DNA of 64,000 nucleotides, taken from Nematopogon swammerdamellus (Eukaryota; Arthropoda; Insecta; Lepidoptera; Adelidae). The notes below the pieces were generated by a model that saw nothing but the letters and a program-made list of their open reading frames with translations, was not told the origin of the DNA and searched no databases. The stretch lies in NCBI GenBank assembly GCA_946902875.1, contig OX336345.1, forward strand, positions 11,749,395-11,813,394, in the 5' to 3' direction. Below, in pieces: positions 1 through 24,400 of the stretch (positions within the stretch are counted from its first letter, which is position 1; each line of letters opens with the position of its first letter). The position numbers and the translations under genes are program-made.

Positions 1-870
1 GAGTTTAGCATGTATGTATGTATGTGCCCTAGACGGACTTGCTTGTGCCATAAGGCATTCATTTTTTTTTAATTCGAAATGACGGGCTTTTGCTCCATAT
101 TGTGAAACTTTTAAAAGTATCTATACGTATCTTTATTTGCCTGATTGATTATTAAACACTTTTTTTTTATTTGATTTGATTTGATTTGATATTTTCATCA
201 AACCAAGCAGTCATTGTCAAGAGCTTGAAAATGGGTTTAAAAAAATATCATACTTAGTGAAAAAAGTTTACCACAATTTAGAAAAAAGGAATTAAATAAA
301 AAATATAATAAAAATTTTAGAAACCCCGACAAGGAAGAACGAAGGAAAGTGATCGAAAATACTGTAGTCGGGCGTGTAGACATATTTGAATAGACCGACT
401 ATACAGCTTTTTTGATCAACTTTCCTTGTTATTTCCTTCGTTTTTCGTAGTCGGGTTTTTTGAATCTTTTTGCGGGCAAGTACGTTACAATCACCTGTGA
501 AAGTGGATATATACCTCTAAAACCCTATCACATTAATTTGCGGCAATCCGAACGGGTTAAAAGGACGTGAGTTATTGTAAGGTGAGAAGACGTAATTATG
601 ACAAGGGCCTATAACCGTATCTGCTCTTTTAGAGTCAGTTAACCATGTTTATTGTAATGCCGACATGCGAATTCATAATTCACACATCCTTAAAGGAGTC
701 CGTAATAATATATTGAGGTAGTGATTCATTTATTAAGATACAGATTCAATAAATTCAACATTCAATAATGTGTTCTGCACATAGACGTATATACCCCGGA
801 TATTATTTCTCTATGGTTCTGCAGTATCTAAATACCTATCAATCATCATCATCATCAATCAACACATACA
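1..870. other. AT-rich intergenic DNA, no gene seen
   Basis: No coding stretch with splice signals is visible. The segment has simple repeats, such as a short TTTGA run near 170-190 and a TCA run near 843-855, and otherwise unique AT-rich sequence. Confidence 0.5.
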
Positions 871-1179
871 TTTTTTTTTATGAAAACTGACACGGTTGGA
901 TACATCACCTACAACATCCGTGATGTCAGCCCATAACACCGGGTGAACTTGGTGCCACGTCAGTGCTTCCCTTCGGTCGTGCCGGCTACACTGAACTGGA
1001 CGGAAAACACAAACATAGCCGTTTCGACCGACCCTTCATTCAGTGCGGTGGTACCATCCCGGGCGGGTTAAACCCTACCACCTAGTAATATAAGAAGGGA
1101 GTCATATCCCTTAGTCATCAACATACACGGGGATAGATGCATTGGGGCTATTCTTTTAAAGTACCGGCCCCACACGGTA
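871..1179 (-). repeat. Retroelement tail, family F1 (copy 1)
   Basis: One of about a dozen copies of a family I call F1. As written it begins with a T-run and 'atggaaactgacacgg', passes 'cgtgccggctacactgaac' and 'cgggcgggttaaaccc', and ends at 'ccggccccacacgg'. Read on the minus strand it ends in an A-run, so the element points left and looks like the 3' part of a non-LTR retrotransposon or a SINE that uses that tail. This copy is slightly shortened around 1110. Confidence 0.75.
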
Positions 1180-1264
1180 CCTACGTGCCTACATAATTTA
1201 AAATTCAAATCGGAGCGCGAACACGACTAATTTGATTAAAAAAAATAGGATGCTAAAACCAAAG

Positions 1265-1290
1265 GAATTTCATGCGGGCAAAAGCTAGTA
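1265..1290 (+). repeat. CTAGT-type element terminus
   Basis: The sequence 'gcgggcaaaagctagt' matches the end shared with 24196-24233, 18022-18053 and 61340-61370. A GC-rich tail closing in CTAGT resembles a Helitron 3' end, but no Rep/helicase coding is present. Confidence 0.4.
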
Positions 1291-1434
1291 ATTACATACT
1301 TTCGTAAATGCATTGATCTCCCGAGATAAGTATAGGTGCCCATTAATTTTGGCAGCGATGTATAAATATAACCGGTCCCTGGTGGTATCTACTCGTACAT
1401 ACATATTACAATTAAGAGGCAATATAAAAAGGTC

Positions 1435-1515
1435 GAAACTTTCCACGACATGGCACCGTCTAGGAGGTGATATTGGCTGGTCGGAGCATGTACTCTGGTC
1501 CCTCCGATTCAAATA
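1435..1515 (+). repeat. Dispersed repeat with 'ggtcggagcatg' core
   Basis: The core 'ctggtcggagcatgt...ctctgg..cctccgattc' recurs in the opposite orientation near 46893-46925 and 51630-51680. The family is unidentified. Confidence 0.4.
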
Positions 1516-2086
1516 GGCATAGGTGCGTAGCGCCGCCCGTAGCGATGATATTTTTGGTACTTATTTTCGTATTTTTAAACATTTCATGAATTATTTATTA
1601 GGTAATTTATTGATATTCGAATAATCATACGACGACTTAAAATGTTAGGGCGACAACGGAACCCTCGGTTAGCAATCATCACTTTAGTTTGGCATCACTT
1701 GACCCATGTTACAAAAACTTAAGTACCTACCTACCTACGTCCTATCTAGAGATTCCATAGCGTTGTCGATATTCTTTGTTCCAGTGGTTTTCCGCCTAAC
1801 GGTAGTAAGTATGCAACCATTGAAACTTGACAAGAGTCGTTTTGTGGTTACGAAACACCTTACCCGCCAAACAGGTACTCTAAGCTAAGACGCGACTAGC
1901 AGGTATTCGCGAGCCGCGACTCCCTTCGCTCATACTCTTAACCAGTAAATAATAAGGCATCGATTTTTTCCAACTACAAATAATAAGTAAGTCTTTATTT
2001 ATTACCTTCTCGAAAACCGCATCATATTTTTCACCGATTCTAGATTTACATGTGTGTACCTATCTAGACGTAGACGTAATTTTTAG

Positions 2087-2676
2087 GGTTCCGTATCCGG
2101 TACGGGACCCTATTACTAAGCCTACGCCGTCTGTCTGTCTGTCCGTCCGTCCGTCTGTCCGCCCGTCCGTCTGTCTGTCCGAGGGCTGTATCTCTTGAAC
2201 CGTAATAGATACAGGTCAGTTAACGAAAACTGGCGCGTGCACAGTACTCACACCAATGCAATTGTACAAGTGCGAGTGAGACAGATCGGGGCATACGCAT
2301 CACGAAAACCCGATCTGTCTCACTCGCACTTGCACAATTGCATGGGTGTGAGTACTATGTACGCGCCCGCTTTGGTTAACAGACCTGTAGCCCGTTGACA
2401 TTTTCACAGATTAGGTGTTATTATGGCCGATGTAAAAACAAATAATAAAAATAAGAAAAAGTAAAAAATTCACGGGGGTTCCCTTAAAAGAAACCAAAAA
2501 GTGTATGCGCGCGCGCCATCTACCGAATAGATTATGAAGCAAAAATAATCATGACATCAATAATAATATGAAGCATTTCATAACACGCCATCAAGATGTC
2601 ATGAGTGGCGCTAGCCATGACATGGCGATATGGAACCCTTGGTGTACGAGTTCGACTCGCACTTGGCCGGTTTTTT
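2087..2676. repeat. Dispersed repeat family F2, interrupted copy
   Basis: This copy runs from 'agggttccgtatccggtacg' through a CTGT/CCGT run and 'tctcttgaaccgta' to 'cgcacttggccggttttttt'. Other copies are at 13036-13463, 38741-39112 and 57246-57629. It is a widespread lepidopteran-type short repeat, probably a SINE or the tail of a LINE. A fold-back element has inserted between 'gaaccgtaatag' and 'gcccgttgac'; the other copies run straight through that junction. Confidence 0.7.
2210..2399. mobile_element. Fold-back MITE nested in an F2 repeat
   Basis: The two halves are inverted repeats of about 80 bp each. The left arm begins 'tacaggtcagttaacg' and the right arm ends 'ggttaacagacctgta', with a short spacer near 2292-2310. 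Comparing uninterrupted F2 copies shows this block is an insertion. Half of the same element is at about 47917-47990. There is no coding capacity, so it is a non-autonomous DNA element. Confidence 0.75.
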
Positions 2677-2879
2677 TTATTTTTCAGAAAAAAAGACACC
2701 ACACCTGGAGAAGAAAAGCTAGCGATAATATGATTTTATTTGTACATTGTTGTACGTTCGTTCGTTCGTAGTGATAATTTGTATTCTATCCATCCGATCC
2801 AGAAAACTTTGGGAGCCCCTGCCATAGACTATTTTAAATCTTAACAATGCTTAAAAAAATAAATTAAAAACAATTAATA

Positions 2880-2912
2880 TTTGCCTAAGGGGGACTCGAA
2901 CCAACGACCATA
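2880..2912 (-). repeat. tRNA-like T-arm fragment
   Basis: On the minus strand this reads 'ggtcgttggttcgagtcccc' followed by 'cttaggca', which has the look of a tRNA T-arm and acceptor 3' strand (B box). No matching 5' half (A box, anticodon arm) is seen upstream, so it is a tRNA-derived fragment and not a tRNA gene. Confidence 0.4.
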
Positions 2913-3091
2913 AAATAAAAAAAAATAACCCTTTGATAACAATCAATGAGCGTTTTGGCTTATATTATGTGCCATTTTGTTAGAATAATTTTCGAAACCA
3001 AATACTCTTTTCAATCGGATTTTTTTTTCTTTTCAATAAAAATATATGAATTATTTATAACATGCTTAGTGATTTATTTCTTCCTTATCCT

Positions 3092-3325
3092 TCCTTCCTT
3101 CCTTACCTTTATTAAAATCCAACGTCTGCTTTCTGTCTGAGTGTCTGAGTGTCTGTCTGTCCGCTTATAACTCGAGAACCATTGAACCGATTTTAATAAA
3201 AAAACATTCTACGGATAGCTTGATTCTTCCCATCACGTATAGGCTACTTACTATCACGCTAAATAGCTTATGAGGTTAGCAGTGAAGTGAAATATGAGAG
3301 CGGGCGGAGCCGCGGGCACAGCTTG
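3092..3325. repeat. Dispersed repeat shared with 58625-58870
   Basis: It contains 'aaaatccaacgtctgctttctgtctgag', 'ctcgagaaccattgaaccg' and the GC-rich end 'gcgggcggagccgcgggc'. The same sequence is present in reverse orientation at 58625-58870. The end resembles the CTAGT-type termini elsewhere in the window. Confidence 0.6.
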
Positions 3326-4098
3326 TATATGTATATAACATGTAACTTTAAAAAAAAAACGACAGAGGACCATTAATTACGTTTTTTAGAAGAAATTAAA
3401 GAAAATCAAGACACCTATATAGAAAACATTCTGGAAAATTCTCTGAAATAAATTTTTGAAAATTGCAAATCTCGTTTAATTCTAAAATTTGCATATCGCA
3501 GCCTTACACTCTACCCTACTCTACCACTACGCCAGAAGAGCATGTTGATGACCAAACGAATATTATCTCAGTTCAGTTCAGACAGAAAATATAACATTGT
3601 CAGATCGCTGCTACCCTGAGCCAACATTGAAGTGCTCGTAAACCAAGCGCTTGAAGAGTCAGAGAATATGGCTGCTGAGCGTTTGTATTTGGCTCGCCTC
3701 TAATCAACATGTTTTTGCGTTTCTCGCGATTACGAGAAGAATTTACAACAGACGGGAAAAAATACAACAGAAAAGGCTGTATGGTTGATATGACCTTTGC
3801 CTATCCCGAAAAGAGAAAAATTTAACAACAACAACAAGCAAGCGCTTCTTCTGCTCAAAGTCACGCACGTCACTCAAATGTCAATCATAGGGGTTTGGTT
3901 ATTTGGTGGCAAAGAAAAATAGGTAGAAATGCTAATTTTTGTTGGCGGTGCGGTGGGTCGGTGGTGCGTGCGGTGTTGATTGGATGATTGCAAGGAGCAA
4001 GAAGTCTACCTCTATGGTTGATTGATTGGCAGGAAATGTATTACTGAAAATAGGTACTTCCCCTTAAGTATTTTCACGTGAGATATTCTGCGAGAGCA
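3326..4098. other. Upstream region of Cdk8; LINE tail remnant
   Basis: It holds a retroelement tail ending in an (AAC)n run at about 3823-3838 and otherwise AT-rich sequence. The Cdk8 promoter and 5' UTR should lie near its right end, but I see no decisive TATA, Inr or DPE element. Confidence 0.4.
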
Positions 4099-16031
<11,933 letters not shown>

Positions 16032-18251
16032 ACCCGCCGCACGATACACCTAGCTGTGGGTTCTTTTGTCGCCTAGACCAATTAAGTACAAGACCGTGCA
16101 AGAACTTCATATAAGCAGCAAGTAAGGCACGAAGACAGTAACCTAATGCATGACTTGGAAGAATGACCTACAAATCAAGTCATGTTTCATTGATGGTCGC
16201 AAAAAAAAATCTCTACCAAAATGGGTGATCTCAGTTGCAAAGGATACTGTTTAAGGTGGTTACAGGTTCAAAAGAAAAGTAAAAATAAATAAAAATGTAC
16301 GAACCTCTTTTTCCATTTGAATTTATTTTTAAACAAATTCGAGCCGACTGTGCCAACACAGTCTATATAGCTCTAAAGACCAATTAACTAACGACAGCTT
16401 AAACCTGTACTTGATAAATGAAATCGCAATTTGCACCAAGAAAAAATGATCCATCTTTACCTAAATGGTCATATTGTTTATTGAGAATTCATATGGCAGT
16501 AAAACTGCACTCGAACTTGTCACAATTTGTTCAATTTGTTATGACCTGAGTGTGTTATTTTTCATCAATCTACGCGGCAGCATTCCATCACAATCAATGA
16601 GCATATTTAGTGTCATCTCTATCTTACAACGTTAAAAGACAGAGATGGCACTACATGATGTGTAACAAAGGAAGGTGTGGAACTCATCCTGCGATGGCTT
16701 CACCGAACATATCCGGGCCCATCGGCAGTAGAGGAGGGTGTTAATCGAGGTCGGGACTGGCGAGTGGCCACTCTAAATTTCCCGCGCATGCTTCACGTTT
16801 CGCATCAAGCCCTCGTCAGCTAGTCTGCGTTGACTAGGACGCGGGGAAACACCAGTCCCGCTCTCGACCGGGAGGTCGGAGCGGGAGTGGATAGGTAGAG
16901 AGGGATCTCTACCTATCCATATTCTGTAGGATGCTTGCAGTGACGTTTTCTATGTGGTTCTATTTTCGAATGTGCTGAAAACGTCGAAAATAATCAGACA
17001 CAAACATGCAAAAATAATCCTCTGTACTGTGGAGCTAACATCTATTGACAGTTCGGGCGGTGAACCTCAGTGTCGCCACCTAGTGAGCGTTTGAACGTAA
17101 TGCCTCATCGGCTATAAATTTGTCTAAAATATTGACTCAACATAGCGAATTTCTGAATTTACATTACAATATAGCGCCATCTATGGTATAATGTACGAAA
17201 CGTGTAATGCTGCTTTCGACAACAGCTTAAATTTTACATTAGCAGCGTGGAAGCAAGATATCGCATTATTTTCACCGACAAAGCTGACGCGGTCGGCTAG
17301 TAGATTCTACGAATACTTTCTACTTTTAGAGCAGAGCGTGCATTGAACCTGTACCTTTGTATGAAGTGTGATCACTATTCTTTCCTATGTATGTTTTGTC
17401 CTGTGAACTACGTAGTTGTAAGTAACTGAGATAGTTATTTACAGACTGAATAATCGATTTATTTATTAAAGTATTATTTTATATCTACTTGTTTAATTAA
17501 AAAAAAAACTCTAATGAGACAAACATAAATTTACAGATCTTGGCGGTGCTACCAAAAACTATAAACTGGATTAAAATAATTACCAAAATAAAGTAATATT
17601 AAAAATTTCATAAAAAGTTAACTTTATTTCATAGAAAACTTACCATGTAGACTATAGAGGAGTATAACCAATTTTGTTCATAATTAAAGTTAGACAATAA
17701 ATAAGTAACTTTAAAGTATTAAAGTAAAGTAAATAAGTAACAGAGCGCTAACAGAACATTAACTATTTTAGCTAACTGAGCTAGCCTGAAGTTAATGCTT
17801 TAGTGCATTTTTACATTTTTTTTTCAAAGTCCCTGGACTGAGTCGGCCTAAAATATAACAGTACAATATTTCAAAGTCTGAAAACTCCTTTGCCATAATT
17901 CTTACATGTTATGAAATTTATCATCTGTCTTCTGTTTGATTCGATGTAGAAAGTATATATGACTTGAACGCAGCTCAGTCTTCGGCCTCGCTCTTAGCAA
18001 CTTTTATTTGATATTAGAATTTCATGCGAGCGAAGCCGCGGGCAATAACTAGTTCACTTGTAACTCGAGAACGGTAAAACTGTGTCTACGCAATCAGACA
18101 TATCCCCGCAAAGTTATACCTACTATACTACTAATATAACCTCAAATTATCTTCTATAAGTAGGTACTGAAAATTCAGTATAGTCAGATATGCAATAACG
18201 TGAAGATAAATTTAAAAAGTTTGACTTAAACGCGATGCTGTCAGAACTAGT
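16032..18251. other. Cdk8 3' UTR and convergent intergenic region
   Basis: This region lies between the 3' ends of Cdk8 (plus) and the Kazal-like gene (minus). It contains the repeat at 16685-16945 and a CTAGT-type terminus at 18020-18053. Several AATAAA/ATTAAA words (for example near 16285 and 17464) could serve as polyadenylation signals. I see no further gene. Confidence 0.5.
16685..16945 (+). repeat. Dispersed repeat, fullest copy of the 'gcttcaccgaacat' family
   Basis: It shares the core, 'agtagaggagggtg' and 'attctgtaggatgc' with 8090-8345. It also contains a local inverted repeat, 'ggataggtagagaggg' / 'ctctacctatcc'. Confidence 0.5.
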
Positions 18252-18409
18252 CTAAAATAAATTCGAAAAGACAAAGAGAGGCTCCTCAGTAGAGTCCACC
18301 TGGTACTGATTTTTGTTGAGTTCGGTCCTGTTGAGCTTCTTTTTCGAACCGAGCGGTCGTATTCTATCCTTCAGCCTACCACATCGGCCGTCTGCTACTT
18401 TCTCGTACC
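18252..18409 (-). CDS. Kazal-like gene exon 3 (C-terminus)
   Basis: The acceptor is attccag|GG. The exon completes Arg and reads YEKVADGRCGRLKDRIRPLG to the stop at 18254-18252. YEKVADGRC supplies the last cysteine of the domain, which strongly supports the join with exon 2. Confidence 0.8.
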
Positions 18410-21400
18410 CTGGAATATAAAAATATTAAGTATACCTACTTATGACAAATTCTTTGATAATTCGAAAATCTTACTGCCGCAGATTTCCTGCCCTACAATT
18501 CCGTAAAGCAAATATTTACCAAATCATAAGACCTGTCACACAATAAATCTGTTTATCTATGTTTATGTATGTCTATCGAATGTGCTTGTTTAAATGTTTA
18601 AAAATTTACAAATACTATTGTGCCCTAATGAGATTGGATCACCGTCTCTACACAACATGCTAAAATTATTGTATTATTACATAGTTATCTAAACAGTTTG
18701 CGAATTGTGCCCGCAAATGATATCTAATAGTAATATAAGTACTGTCTATGTATTATATGATTTTTACCAAGTTTTTAACAGACGAAAGCAAAACTAGGAG
18801 GTTCTCAAGTTGACGTGTACTTATATTTTATTATTATTTTTAATGTATGACGCATAACGTTTTACAGAGTAATCCGATTTTGATGATTCTTTTTTTTATT
18901 GGATAGGGTATACCGCGAAGTTGGTCCCATTTGAATTTGAAAAAAAAAATCTCCCCCCATAAGAGGCAAAAAAAAATAGGGAATTATTGATTGTTCGCCT
19001 GTGAACCGATTGATTTTTCACCTGTGAACCGATTCTATTGAAACTTGCCACACATCATGAAGCTGCGACATCGGCAGGTTATTTGAAAATTGGTCTTGTG
19101 TCGTTACATTGGCAGTTATATGGTCGGAGCAAACAACTATCAGTTGCAGCATTGCATAATGCAAAATTCATTAGGTATATAATGCAATGATATTATATGT
19201 TTAAAAAGGGGCGATCGACCTCGAGCGTCACAATATTACAAGAGGAAGTAGGACGGCATGTCTGATAAAAAAAGAGACAAGTATATGCTCAGGCTGGGCA
19301 TTTGCCCTGGTTTTAAAGTGACACTTGCACAGCTCGAACAACACATCTACCAATTTTATTAAACATATCATATACCTACCAATTGTAATATCATTGACTC
19401 AATGAGAAACATTTACATCTCATGAACAAAATATCTGCGTGTAAATGTGATGCAAGGAATTTTGACTAAAATAATAATTTTTTTTTGGTATTTCTCAAGT
19501 TAACTTTACCTATGTTGAAATAATGTAACTAAGTACCTACATTATAAGTATTGAACCTGAAAAAATTCCATTGCATGCAGGACTATATCCTACCTAGGGT
19601 AGGAACCTAGCTGACTCAACCATGAAACAACTTGGCAAATTGTAGCACACTTCAATCAGATTTAGACAGATAAATTATAGATACAGTTGTATGTACTGCG
19701 GTAACATAAAGCAAACCAGTCGGTGACCAATATTATGGAACTGCCAAGACTGGTTTCCTTGCGTGCTGTATGCATTCAGACCATAACGTTTTCTTTATTG
19801 TGGAAGGAGCACTATGTGTTACTTATCTTCTAATTGAATATGTAACTAATATAATAACGTATTTATGTTAATGTTTTTTTTATCACACTACAATAATGAG
19901 TATAGTCAGGTTGTGGATTTAATAAATATGTAACCGTCAGGTGTAAAAGTAGAAATCTGAAAGTCTGAATAAACACCACCTTATGGTGGCTTCTATCTAA
20001 TTGCATTTAGTTTTAAGAAGATTGTATGTAGGTACTAAAATTACTTGCAAGTTATAGTTTTATCGCTTTTTAATAGAAACTGCCTATTGGCTACATCCTT
20101 TATATTACTTTGCCCACGTTCCTTTTGGAACTAGGTCCCATGCTAGCGCTTCCCTTTGGTCGTGCCAGCCAAACTGAACGGAATTTTGCAAATCTAACTA
20201 TAATTTATAAAATGTAAACTCACGGATCTTCCTGCAATTATTGAAGCAGTCCATATGACATATTGATGGAAATCCTCTCAGTTTGTCAGCGTCGTCATCA
20301 GAACCCACTGGTTTCGTGCAAATTGGCTTGTTCTTGGAACATGTATTAGTGCATACGTCGCAGGAATTCTTGGGAACATTCTGTTCTCTGTTGCTTGGGG
20401 CCAGTCCTCGGAACGGCTTATTGGTAGATCGTCTTTTGCTTGGACGTTCTCGGTTGCCTATGAAGATAGTTGGTTCCTCTACAGTGCTTTGTCTTTGTCT
20501 ACTTCCAGATGTATCTAGAATTATATCTCTTACCGAAGCAGGAGTTTTTGGTGTAGGTGGCGGAGAGGAAATGGAAGATGTTGAACTACATGTGACAATG
20601 ACTACTGAAGATTTTGGAGGAACAGTTGAACTTGGTGATGATTTGTCTTGAGAGTTGGAAGTGGAAGTGGAAATTGATATTGGTAAAGAATTACCAGTGG
20701 AAGTGGACGTTGGTAATGAAGAACTAGGTGTTGATTTACCTTGAATAGAATTAGATATTGCAGAAAGTGGCGTATCTTGTGAAATAACACTAGAAGTAGA
20801 AGGTGATAATGAAGTACTAGGTGATGAAACGTCAACTGACAATCCAACTCTAGGCTTTGTTTCTGGAAGAGAAGGCTTTGTGGACGATGAAGGTATTACT
20901 GTAAGTGCAGAAGCGTGTGATGCATCGAAAGGTAAATAAGGGGAAAATGTGACGGGTGAGGGTTTCCCATCAGTTTTGTTTGGAGCAATCGTTATATCGT
21001 CTGTCAGGAACCATGTTTGCGGATCTGATATGTCAACTGGTGTGCCGATTCCCCATGTAGAAAATACTGAAACAAAGAAAATGTAAATAGTCATATCAAT
21101 GTGCTGGTTTGTAGAATTCTTACAGAAGTTTGTAGAAGGCTTACATTCACTTAGGGAACAGTGCAAGTTTCATCATAATTGGTTCAGTAGTTTTCAAGAT
21201 AATGGACTGTTAGGGTGTCAAATGGGCGAAAATTATACCTACGACAATCGATTTCTGTGACTCTTTTTATGTGATATTACTAAAAAGAGTGAAATAAAAA
21301 AAAGTGTTTTGAAAAACATTGAACCGACTTCAATAAAAAACAATTACTTAGAACTAAAAATTATTAAATTATTGAGTTGAAGGCGGTACAAAAGCACAAA

Positions 21401-24400
21401 AGGGCTTCATCTATTAATTTTCTGGTGTGATTTTGTACTAGTTAGGTACTTATACGTAGGTACACACATGTTTTGTCTTTGTGGCTGAGCTCTTCCACAT
21501 ACTTATATTATACCAGCAGAGTCACATATTGAGAAGATATTAAACACCGCAACTAACTAAATGGCAACATAACGAGTATACCTAGGTACTTATCTATCGA
21601 CGTAGGTATATTATTATCGCAGTAACTAGAGCGTTCAATGTGTAGGCAGGTTGTAGGTACGCAATAATATGCGATTTGACCATATCCACTGTGGAATGAA
21701 ATACCATTCCTAGAACTAGAATGCGATTGCATTTAGGTATGGTTTGGCGCGCGGTAGGTGTAGGTAGGTAGTTAGTGGGTGGAGTTTGACTTGAGTCTGC
21801 ATATCTAAAACGTACCTATGCTAATATTTAATCGTAGTGAGCTGCCGTTACTGCAGTCTGGTGACATTTTTACCCGACTGCGCGACGCAAAGGAGGGTAA
21901 TGTGTTTATCAGCCTATGTATGTATGTATGTATGTTTGTTCCTTTGTGGCACACTAGAGACCAAACGCGTGGGCCGATTTTGATGATTCTTACGCCAATC
22001 GATTTGTCTTAATCTTCCGAGTGTCACTGAAGACATGACAGTAATCAAAATTCAATATGGCGACAACTAGGTGCCATATTGTGAAAAAGAAAAAAATGAA
22101 AGTTGACTAACTATGTTAAGTGGGGTATCGTTGAATAGGTATTTGAAAATGATATTTAGGTTTGTCTTATCATTTTTCATTTCGAATGACCATTTAGGAT
22201 CTATAACGATTTAAAGTTGGTTAGCAACCATTCTCACTCTTATAATAATAGAGCTGTGATAAAGTTCTTATTATACAGGGTGTTCGGCACATCGACCGAC
22301 AATTTTTTTTTGTAGATAAGTGGGGTCATTTGCAACGTTTTGACCCAACATACCTTTTGTCAGGTGTCACGTGGTATCAAGATACGATTTTTTTTCTTTA
22401 TTTTTGAAAATTACCAAAATCCCAGCTTTAAACCCTTGTAACTTCTTTGTTCATGGTTGTATCAGCACGAAATAAAATTTATTGAATTTTAAGATGTATC
22501 CTTGCTTTAGAAAAAAAATTACTTGATGAAGTTAATACCATGAAAAGGACTTATGACTTCCCAAAGTCCCGAGAACGAGTAAAAAGATGACAGAATCCTA
22601 ATTTCTTAATTCATAAAAAAAAAAAACAATTGAGAGCGTCGTTTTCTTTTAAAAAGTTTGCTAGTTTACGCCCTTTCCAAAGGTATACCACATTTTATAC
22701 AAATCATTCACTATGTGAACAAAATTAGAGATAATTTGCAAGAGTCTAAACATTAGTATTGGAGAATTGAACAAAGTGCCCGCGCGACCGGTACATGTTC
22801 TAAATTTGAAAATGCTCCGGAAAACGCTCTCAGTACGGGAAGCGACCACCGATAAGTAAGTGGCCCTGTTACAAAGTGCTCGTGTTGTCGTTCTATTCTG
22901 GTCTATGTCCCTAATTTTGACCACATAGTGAATTATTTGTATGACATTTGGTATACCGTTGGAAAGGGCGTAAATTAGTGAACTTTTTAAAAGAAAATGA
23001 AGGGGGCAGCGGGGCGAGGCGAATATGTATGTATGAATTTCCTCCATAAAATTTAAGCCGATCATCTAAATTCGATTAAAATTAGTACACACACATTTAG
23101 CTATACGAGACACAGGATAGGCTAAATAAAATTCAGTTCCGGTTACGCTAATAGGTGGAATATTTTACTTAGTTAGGTAGTATTTGATTTATAACTGAAG
23201 TTTCTTATTTTAATATCGATAGCTTTTTCCCGCGGATTCGCTCGCGTGAAATTCGTATTTCAAAAGAAGAAAGTAAGTAACTTAGGCCAGGACCGGAGGG
23301 TGAACTGGATTCAGATAAACAATAAATTAAGTAACATACTAAAGGCGAGGCCGAAGGCCGAGCTGCGTTCAGGAAGAGTATAAAGCTTTTCGAAGAAAGT
23401 AAGTAACAAAGGGCGCGGCCGAAGGCCGAGCTGCATTTAGGAAGACTATAAACCTTCTCGAAGAAATTAAGTAATTGAGGGCGAGGCTGAAGGCCGAGCT
23501 GCGTTCAGGAAGACTATAAACCTTCTCGATGAAAGTAAGTAACAGAGGGCGAGGCCGAAGGCCGAGCTGCGTTCAGGAAGACCATAAACCTTCTCGAAGG
23601 GAAGCACTGACGTGGCACCAAGTTCATCCGGTGTTATGGGCTGACATCACGGATGTTGTGGGTGATGTAGCCAACCGTGTCAGTTTCCAAAAAAAAAGTA
23701 AGTGAGTAAGGGCGTCGCCGAAGGCCGAGCTGTATCCTGGAAGACGCTGACAGTAAGTAACTATGGGCGATAGTTACATACTTTCTTCAAGACGGTTTAT
23801 AGTATTCCTGTACGCAGCTCGGCCTTCGGCCTCGCCCTCAATTACTTGATTTCTTCGAAAAGGTTTATAGTCTTAATGAACGAAGCTCGGCCTTCGGCCT
23901 CGCCCTTAGTTACTTACTACTTGCTTCGAGAAGGTTTATGGTCTTCCTGAACGCAGCTCGGCCTTCGGCCTCGCCCTCTGTTACTTACTTTCTTCGAAAA
24001 AGTTATCGTCTTCCTGAACGCAGCTCGGCCTTCGGCCTCGCCCTAAGTTACTTACTTTCTTCGAGAAGTTTTATTGTCTTCCAGAATGCAGCTCAGTCTG
24101 AAGCCTCGCCGTTAGTTACTTACTTTAGTTGAGAAGGTTTATTGTTTACCTAAACGCAGAACGGCCTTAGTTACTTACTTTCTTCTTTTGAAATAGGAAT
24201 TTCACGCGAGCGAAGCCGCGGGCAAAAGCTAGTAATCAATAAAATTATCAGTAGTTTACACCACCGCTAGCTACTTAATAATCCCCACGATATTAACTTT
24301 CTCAATGAAATGACAAGATTACAAAATTTACGGTCTTATAATCCTAACTAAAAAGTGTAAAATAAAAAAAGTTTATTTTACAAAATAAACTTTGAAATTC

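Noticed and set aside
2880..2912. A tRNA gene
   Set aside because: Only the T-arm and acceptor 3' strand are seen; no D-arm or anticodon arm lies at the expected distance.
22661..23065. 134-codon minus-strand frame
   Set aside because: It lies across a fold-back element, has no recognisable motif and no splice context.
23345..24180. CRISPR-like array of regularly spaced repeats
   Set aside because: The genome is eukaryotic, the 68-bp units are repeated in full with no variable spacers, and the array inverts in the middle.
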